From MWEH01 sp035409945 (lineage in GTDB: Bacteria; Bacillota; Clostridia; Christensenellales; DTU072): 64,000 nucleotides of DNA. The stretch lies in assembly GCA_035409945.1 (NCBI GenBank), contig DAONQC010000002.1:258069-322068 (forward strand), in the 5' to 3' direction. A program made the translations under genes and the position numbers. The notes under the pieces are model-generated. The model was not told the origin of the DNA. It saw only the letters and a program-made list of their open reading frames with translations, and ran no database searches. Shown here one piece after another: positions 60,615 through 64,000 of this stretch (its first letter is position 1; every line of letters begins with the position of its first letter).

Positions 60615-60965
60615 ATGTTTGGAGAATTTCTTATATCATTGAGAAGCAAATATGGTGTCAAGCAATATCAATTGGCAAAACAAATAGGAGTTTCTGCACC
60701 CTATCTTAGTGACCTCGAGCGAAATCGGAGAAACCCACCATCTTATGAATTGTTAAAAAAAATACAATCTGCACTTGGTCTTTCTACGGACGAATCAAAT
60801 ATGTTGTTTGATTTTGCAGCAAAATATAATGAAACTACTCCATATGACATTGCACAATACATCAAAGATTTCCCCACTGTAGCAAAAATAATCCGATATG
60901 GGAAAAAATACAATTATACTGCTCGCGAGTGGGAGAGGATATTAAGGGAACTTAGATATGATTAA
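60615..60965 (+). CDS. XRE family HTH regulator
   Basis: The 116-aa protein has an N-terminal helix-turn-helix: FLISLRSKYGVKQYQLAKQI and SAPYLSDLERNRRNPPSYEL match the XRE/Cro pattern. The C-terminal half (DIAQYIKDFPTVAKIIRYGK) is helical and could dimerise or bind a partner. ATG 60615 is chosen because the first ATG in frame follows GGAG, although the 12-base spacing is long; an upstream TTG at 60597 is possible. It overlaps the next gene by 8 bases, so the two are co-translated, and it probably represses its own operon. Confidence 0.9.
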   Translation: MFGEFLISLRSKYGVKQYQLAKQIGVSAPYLSDLERNRRNPPSYELLKKIQSALGLSTDESNMLFDFAAKYNETTPYDIAQYIKDFPTVAKIIRYGKKYNYTAREWERILRELRYD

Positions 60966-62022
60966 TGAATTTGTTACAAAAAAATTTGCTGAATGCAATT
61001 TAAACGATAAATTTTTCGACAGCCTCAGAGATGATTATGATGGCTTCGATGATTGGTTTAGACGCAATGCGGATAGAGAGGCTCTTGTTTTCGAAGAAGG
61101 CGGTATGATACAAGCATTTTTATCACTCAAAGAAGAATATAATGAGGCTATTGAGCTTTCTTCTTCTACAACACCAAGAGAAAATAGATTAAAAATTTCC
61201 ACCCTTAAAATCTCCCAAGCTACATCTGGAAAGCGAATTGGTGAAGGAGTAATTGGATTAGCCCTTTGGCAATGGCAAAAAAGTAATTTAGACTACATTT
61301 ACATTACTGTTTTCCCAAAACAAGAACTTCTTATATCTCAACTCTCTAAGTATGGATTTAAACCATTAGGAACAAAGGAAAATGGCGAACTGGTTTATCA
61401 AAGATCTAAAAAAGGCATAGACTACTCAAACCCATTTACGTGTTTCCCTTTCGTAAACCCAGAGTTTGTTGAGGCTGGGATTATCCCTATTGAGGCACAG
61501 TATCATGATACCCTATTCCCACACTCTAAGTTAAAAAACACTGAACAAGAAATTGAAAAAATCGCAGCAGCAAATGGGCTCAAGAAGGTCTTTTTAGCCA
61601 CGCCATATACTATGATTGATTACCCTGAGGGTTCACCTACACTTATCTACAGAATTAGCGATAAAGGACCAAGACAATATACTTCAGTCGTAACATCATC
61701 TTGCTCTATCGTAGACGTTACAACTATTAAACTGAATAATATAAAACTAAAAACTTATGATGAATTTTTAAAAACTGTTGGGAATAGATCGGTTTACTCA
61801 AATGATGAGCTAGAAAAGAAATACAAACAGCAAAATCTATTTGTTATTACCTTGCTATATAATGTATATTTTGGAGAAGGTAATAATGTTAATTATAAAA
61901 CGCTTAAAGAGATGGGTGTGTGGGGCGAAGGACATCCTTACCAAGTAAAAATGAGTAAAAACGATTTTATACGAGTTCTCGAGGAGGCAAAGATAAATGT
62001 GCAAAATGTTATTATCGATTAA
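60958..62022 (+). CDS. GNAT-like N-acetyltransferase with a PUA/ASCH-like C-terminal region
   Basis: The first 150 of 354 residues read as a GNAT acyltransferase: LKISTLKISQATSGKRIGEG with the acetyl-CoA loop, IYITVFPKQELLISQLSKYG and GFKPLGTKENGELVYQRSKK. The C-terminal 200 residues (SCSIVDVTTIKLNNIKLKTY, LLYNVYFGEGNNVNYKTLKE) are a separate fold that looks like the ASCH/PUA-like domain often linked to GNAT proteins in mobile regions. The start overlaps the XRE gene and the end overlaps the ASCH gene by 26 bases. The substrate, protein or RNA, is unknown. Confidence 0.78.
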   Translation: MINEFVTKKFAECNLNDKFFDSLRDDYDGFDDWFRRNADREALVFEEGGMIQAFLSLKEEYNEAIELSSSTTPRENRLKISTLKISQATSGKRIGEGVIGLALWQWQKSNLDYIYITVFPKQELLISQLSKYGFKPLGTKENGELVYQRSKKGIDYSNPFTCFPFVNPEFVEAGIIPIEAQYHDTLFPHSKLKNTEQEIEKIAAANGLKKVFLATPYTMIDYPEGSPTLIYRISDKGPRQYTSVVTSSCSIVDVTTIKLNNIKLKTYDEFLKTVGNRSVYSNDELEKKYKQQNLFVITLLYNVYFGEGNNVNYKTLKEMGVWGEGHPYQVKMSKNDFIRVLEEAKINVQNVIID

Positions 62023-62365
62023 TCCAGAACATATAGAAAATATATTTAATGGCAAAAAACGGTTTGAGTTTCGAAAAATTAAGTGCAAAGACGATGTCGA
62101 CACTATTATCTTTTATTCCACAGCCCCAGTTAAAAAAGTAGTCGGAGAAGCAAAAATCAAAGAAATTCTTGTAGATGTACCAAGCAAGATATGGGAAAAA
62201 ACGAAAGTTTATTCAGGTATAAAATACTCCTTTTTTCAAAAATATTACCTAGGTAAGAAACAAGCTGTAGCATATCATCTTTATGATATAAAAAAATATA
62301 ATGAACCCACTGACCTTTCCGATTGGGGCATAGATTTTGCACCTCAATCATTTGTCTATATATAA
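61997..62365 (+). CDS. ASCH/PUA-like domain protein
   Basis: The 122-aa protein starts with LLSINPEHIENIFNGKKRFE and FRKIKCKDDVDTIIFYSTAP, the signature of ASCH-domain proteins (COG4933 type), followed by VVGEAKIKEIL. ASCH domains bind RNA or modified nucleotides. GGAGG lies nine bases before ATG 61997, inside the end of the GNAT-like gene; a second ATG is at 62006. As the third gene of an overlapping XRE-GNAT-ASCH operon it probably acts with the acetyltransferase on a nucleic acid or tRNA-related target. Confidence 0.85.
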   Translation: MCKMLLSINPEHIENIFNGKKRFEFRKIKCKDDVDTIIFYSTAPVKKVVGEAKIKEILVDVPSKIWEKTKVYSGIKYSFFQKYYLGKKQAVAYHLYDIKKYNEPTDLSDWGIDFAPQSFVYI

Positions 62366-62474
62366 AGTCCGTTTTTACAAGCCTTGCATATTATAGTCAG
62401 TACCAACCTGACTTGTTTTCTGTATTTAAAGGTGAGGTTTTAATCTAGCCCTTTGCAAAAAATTACACACCTTG

Positions 62475-63677
62475 TTATTCCAAATTCAAAAGCCAATCTC
62501 TTGCATTCATTTGTTTTATACCTTCATGGTGAACTGCGAAACCTTCATCAAGAGTTAAAAGGATTTTGGGATAATGATCTTTTATCGCCTGTAGTGAGCG
62601 TAGTTCTCTTTCTAAAGTTTTTTCGTCACGGACTGTTAAAGCTACTTGAAAATATGTTATTCCTTTATTATCCTTAGCAACAAAATCAACTTCATAACTA
62701 TCTACTTTACCGATATAAACAGCATATCCACGCCTAAGTAATTCTAAATAAACAACATTTTCTAAAATGCGTCCTAAATCCGCACCATCATTTCCAAGTA
62801 CCATTAGTCGCAATCCCACATCTACAACATAATATTTTTCTAATGTTTTCAAATGCTGCTTTCCTTTTATATCATATCTATTTGCTTGATATATTATGTA
62901 ACTCTCCATCAATGCATCTAGGTATTTTTCTACTGTTTTAGTATCAATTTTACGACCATCGCTTGTCATAGTATCGGCTATTTTTTTAGGAGATACTACA
63001 TTCCCAATATTATCAAAAATATATCGCAAAACACTTTTCAGCCTCATAGTATCTGAAATTCCCTTACGTGTTACTACATCTTTGATTATTATGGTGTTGT
63101 AAATGCCTTCTAAATAATCGCGCAGTGCGTTAGGTTGATTTTTTAATTCTAATGCGTAGGGAAATGAACTATTTTTAATATATTCAGTAAACTTAACTCC
63201 CCTATCTTCCATGCTTCCCGTACTTTCCATATATTCTTTGAAAGAAAGTGGCAACATTTCTATTTGAACATATCTTCCAGAAATAAGTGTGGCAATCTCA
63301 CTTGATAACATATATGCATTTGATCCAGTTATATATAAGTCAACATTATCCTTAATATATAGACTATCTATAACTCTAGGAAAATCCTCAACGTTTTGAA
63401 TCTCATCCAAAATGATATAGTTAACTTTATCTGGTAGCATTTTACCCTTTATGTAGGTATACAATTTCCTATAATCAGTAAGTTCCTCATAATCTAGATC
63501 TTCAAAATTTATTGATATAATTTGCTCATCAGTTACACCCTGTTTTTTTAGCCATTGTTTATATAATTCTAACAGTGTAGATTTCCCACAACGCCTAACG
63601 CCAGTAACTATTTTTATCAACTTTTTATCTTTAAATGCAATAAGCTTGTCTAAATATTCTTTTCTTTGAATAATCAT
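62475..63677 (-). CDS. DUF4143 family ATPase (AAA_14), third
   Basis: The 400-aa protein carries IVTGVRRCGKSTLLELYKQW (Walker A), VNYIILDEIQNVEDFPRVID (Walker B), LYITGSNAYMLSSEIATLIS and the MLPLSFKEYM segment, then a DUF4143 end with VDSYEVDFVAKD and ITYFQVALT. It resembles the second DUF4143 protein more than the first. AGAGGTTTATTGAC precedes ATG 63677, and the leader contains a 40-bp direct repeat. It is convergent with the XRE operon. Confidence 0.88.
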   Translation of the reverse strand: MIIQRKEYLDKLIAFKDKKLIKIVTGVRRCGKSTLLELYKQWLKKQGVTDEQIISINFEDLDYEELTDYRKLYTYIKGKMLPDKVNYIILDEIQNVEDFPRVIDSLYIKDNVDLYITGSNAYMLSSEIATLISGRYVQIEMLPLSFKEYMESTGSMEDRGVKFTEYIKNSSFPYALELKNQPNALRDYLEGIYNTIIIKDVVTRKGISDTMRLKSVLRYIFDNIGNVVSPKKIADTMTSDGRKIDTKTVEKYLDALMESYIIYQANRYDIKGKQHLKTLEKYYVVDVGLRLMVLGNDGADLGRILENVVYLELLRRGYAVYIGKVDSYEVDFVAKDNKGITYFQVALTVRDEKTLERELRSLQAIKDHYPKILLTLDEGFAVHHEGIKQMNARDWLLNLE

Positions 63678-63738
63678 GTCAATAAACCTCTAATACGATT
63701 GTAATTAAATTGTACAACATTTAAAGCCATAAAACAAT

Positions 63739-63818
63739 AAGTTTTGGGAATTTATTCCAACAAAGTCTTAAATTTAGTAAGTTTTGGGATTTTGTTCCAA
63801 TAAAGTCTTAAAGCCAAG
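63739..63818. repeat. 40-bp direct repeat in the leader of the third DUF4143 gene
   Basis: AAGTTTTGGGAATTTATTCC (63739) and AAGTTTTGGGATTTTGTTCC (63779) each continue into AAYAAAGTCTTAAA, a period of 40. Each unit contains an inverted repeat (GGAAtttaTTCC or a close form). Confidence 0.85.
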
Positions 63819-63902
63819 ACGGCTTAAAAATTTTATTCTACCAAGCCAATCATATGCACATTTAAAATCTATTCCTATGAAATCCAATGAACTATGTATA
63901 AA

Positions 63903-63940
63903 AAAACGACACATCTCATATCGAAACATGTCGCATTTTT
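63903..63940 (-). terminator. Probable terminator after tRNA-Ser
   Basis: CGAC and AT from 63907-63914 pair with ATGTCG (63928-63933) around an A-rich loop, with A/T-runs on both sides, so it could work on either strand. It stands 12 bases from the tRNA end. Confidence 0.5.
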
Positions 63941-63945
63941 GATTG

Positions 63946-64000
63946 TGGCGGAGAAAGAGGGATTCGAACCCCCGTGGGCTTGCACCCAAACGGTTTTCAA
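63946..64000 (-). tRNA. tRNA-Ser (anticodon TGA), 3' part
   Basis: Read on the minus strand, the sequence begins at T33 of the anticodon loop (TTGAAAA, anticodon TGA at 63999-63997). It continues with the long class II variable arm (GGGTGCAAGCCC), the T-arm GGGGTTCGAATCCC, the acceptor strand and an encoded CCA at 63948-63946. The 5' half lies beyond the window. Confidence 0.93.

Noticed and set aside
63774..63989. Minus-strand frame starting MGASPRGFESLFL
   Set aside because: This is the common false ORF read through a tRNA; the tRNA-Ser sequence explains it.

Overview
The window looks like chromosomal DNA of a low-GC, Gram-positive-type (Firmicutes/Clostridia-like) anaerobe. The evidence is AT-rich codon use, purine-rich Shine-Dalgarno sites (GGAGG, GAGGGG), TTGACA-N17-TATAAT type promoters, SipW/ER-type signal peptidases, TasA/camelysin-like secreted proteins, a YerC/TrpR-family regulator and a complete isomerase-type glucuronate pathway. 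An uncultured gut Clostridia (perhaps Christensenellales-like) is my best guess; the exact lineage is inference. No prophage, IS element, CRISPR array or rRNA was seen.

Layout. (1) 1-3.6 kb, minus strand: the start of a secreted protein running off the left edge, then an ABC exporter permease and ATPase. (2) 4.0-11 kb: amino-sugar and galactoside use: nagB (+), a double-SIS sugar isomerase/deaminase (-), tRNA-Thr(GGT), a GH4 alpha-galactosidase-type enzyme with a neighbouring GH4 pseudoenzyme (-), and a MelB-type (GPH) symporter (+). (3) 11-18.4 kb: membrane-anchored LCAT-like lipase, P-II-like protein, YerC/TrpR regulator, THUMP-containing rRNA methyltransferase, CDF metal transporter and M20 peptidase. 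(4) 18.8-31.1 kb, all plus strand: the most unusual block. It holds an acidic protein ending in a degenerate EAL domain, a membrane protein with a TasA-like end, two TasA/camelysin-like secreted proteins, two SipW-type signal peptidases, a membrane-anchored McrB-type AAA+ ATPase and a DUF2357-like protein whose C-terminal part is a long charged coiled coil. (5) 31.1-35.3 kb: glycerate kinase (+) and deoC-deoD-deoB (-). (6) 35.5-45.8 kb, minus strand: two pairs of TIM-barrel epimerase-like plus Gfo/Idh/MocA proteins, then uxuB-like SDR, uxuA, uxaC, kdgK and eda, giving a full route from glucuronate to pyruvate and glyceraldehyde-3-P. (7) 45.8-53.6 kb: InlB/MucBP-repeat surface protein, hemolysin-III protein, alpha/beta hydrolase, ogt and an old-yellow-enzyme oxidoreductase. 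(8) 54-64 kb: accessory region with three DUF4143 ATPases, an ArsB/NhaD-like transporter, an unknown 331-aa protein, an XRE-GNAT-ASCH operon and a partial tRNA-Ser(TGA).

Two patterns cut across the gene list. First, many gaps between genes hold decayed tandem repeats, and many of these are copies of the last (or first) 50-120 bases of the adjacent gene; examples follow the uxuB-like SDR, the old yellow enzyme, the lipase, the M20 peptidase, kdgK and GH4 genes. Pure minisatellite-like arrays with periods of 20, 22 and 34 bp also occur. Second, a leader element with the inverted repeat TAACC-N8/9-GGTTA stands before nagB, the uxuB-like SDR, kdgK and an alpha/beta hydrolase, on both strands and up to 46 kb apart, and probably links amino-sugar and uronate catabolism into one regulon.
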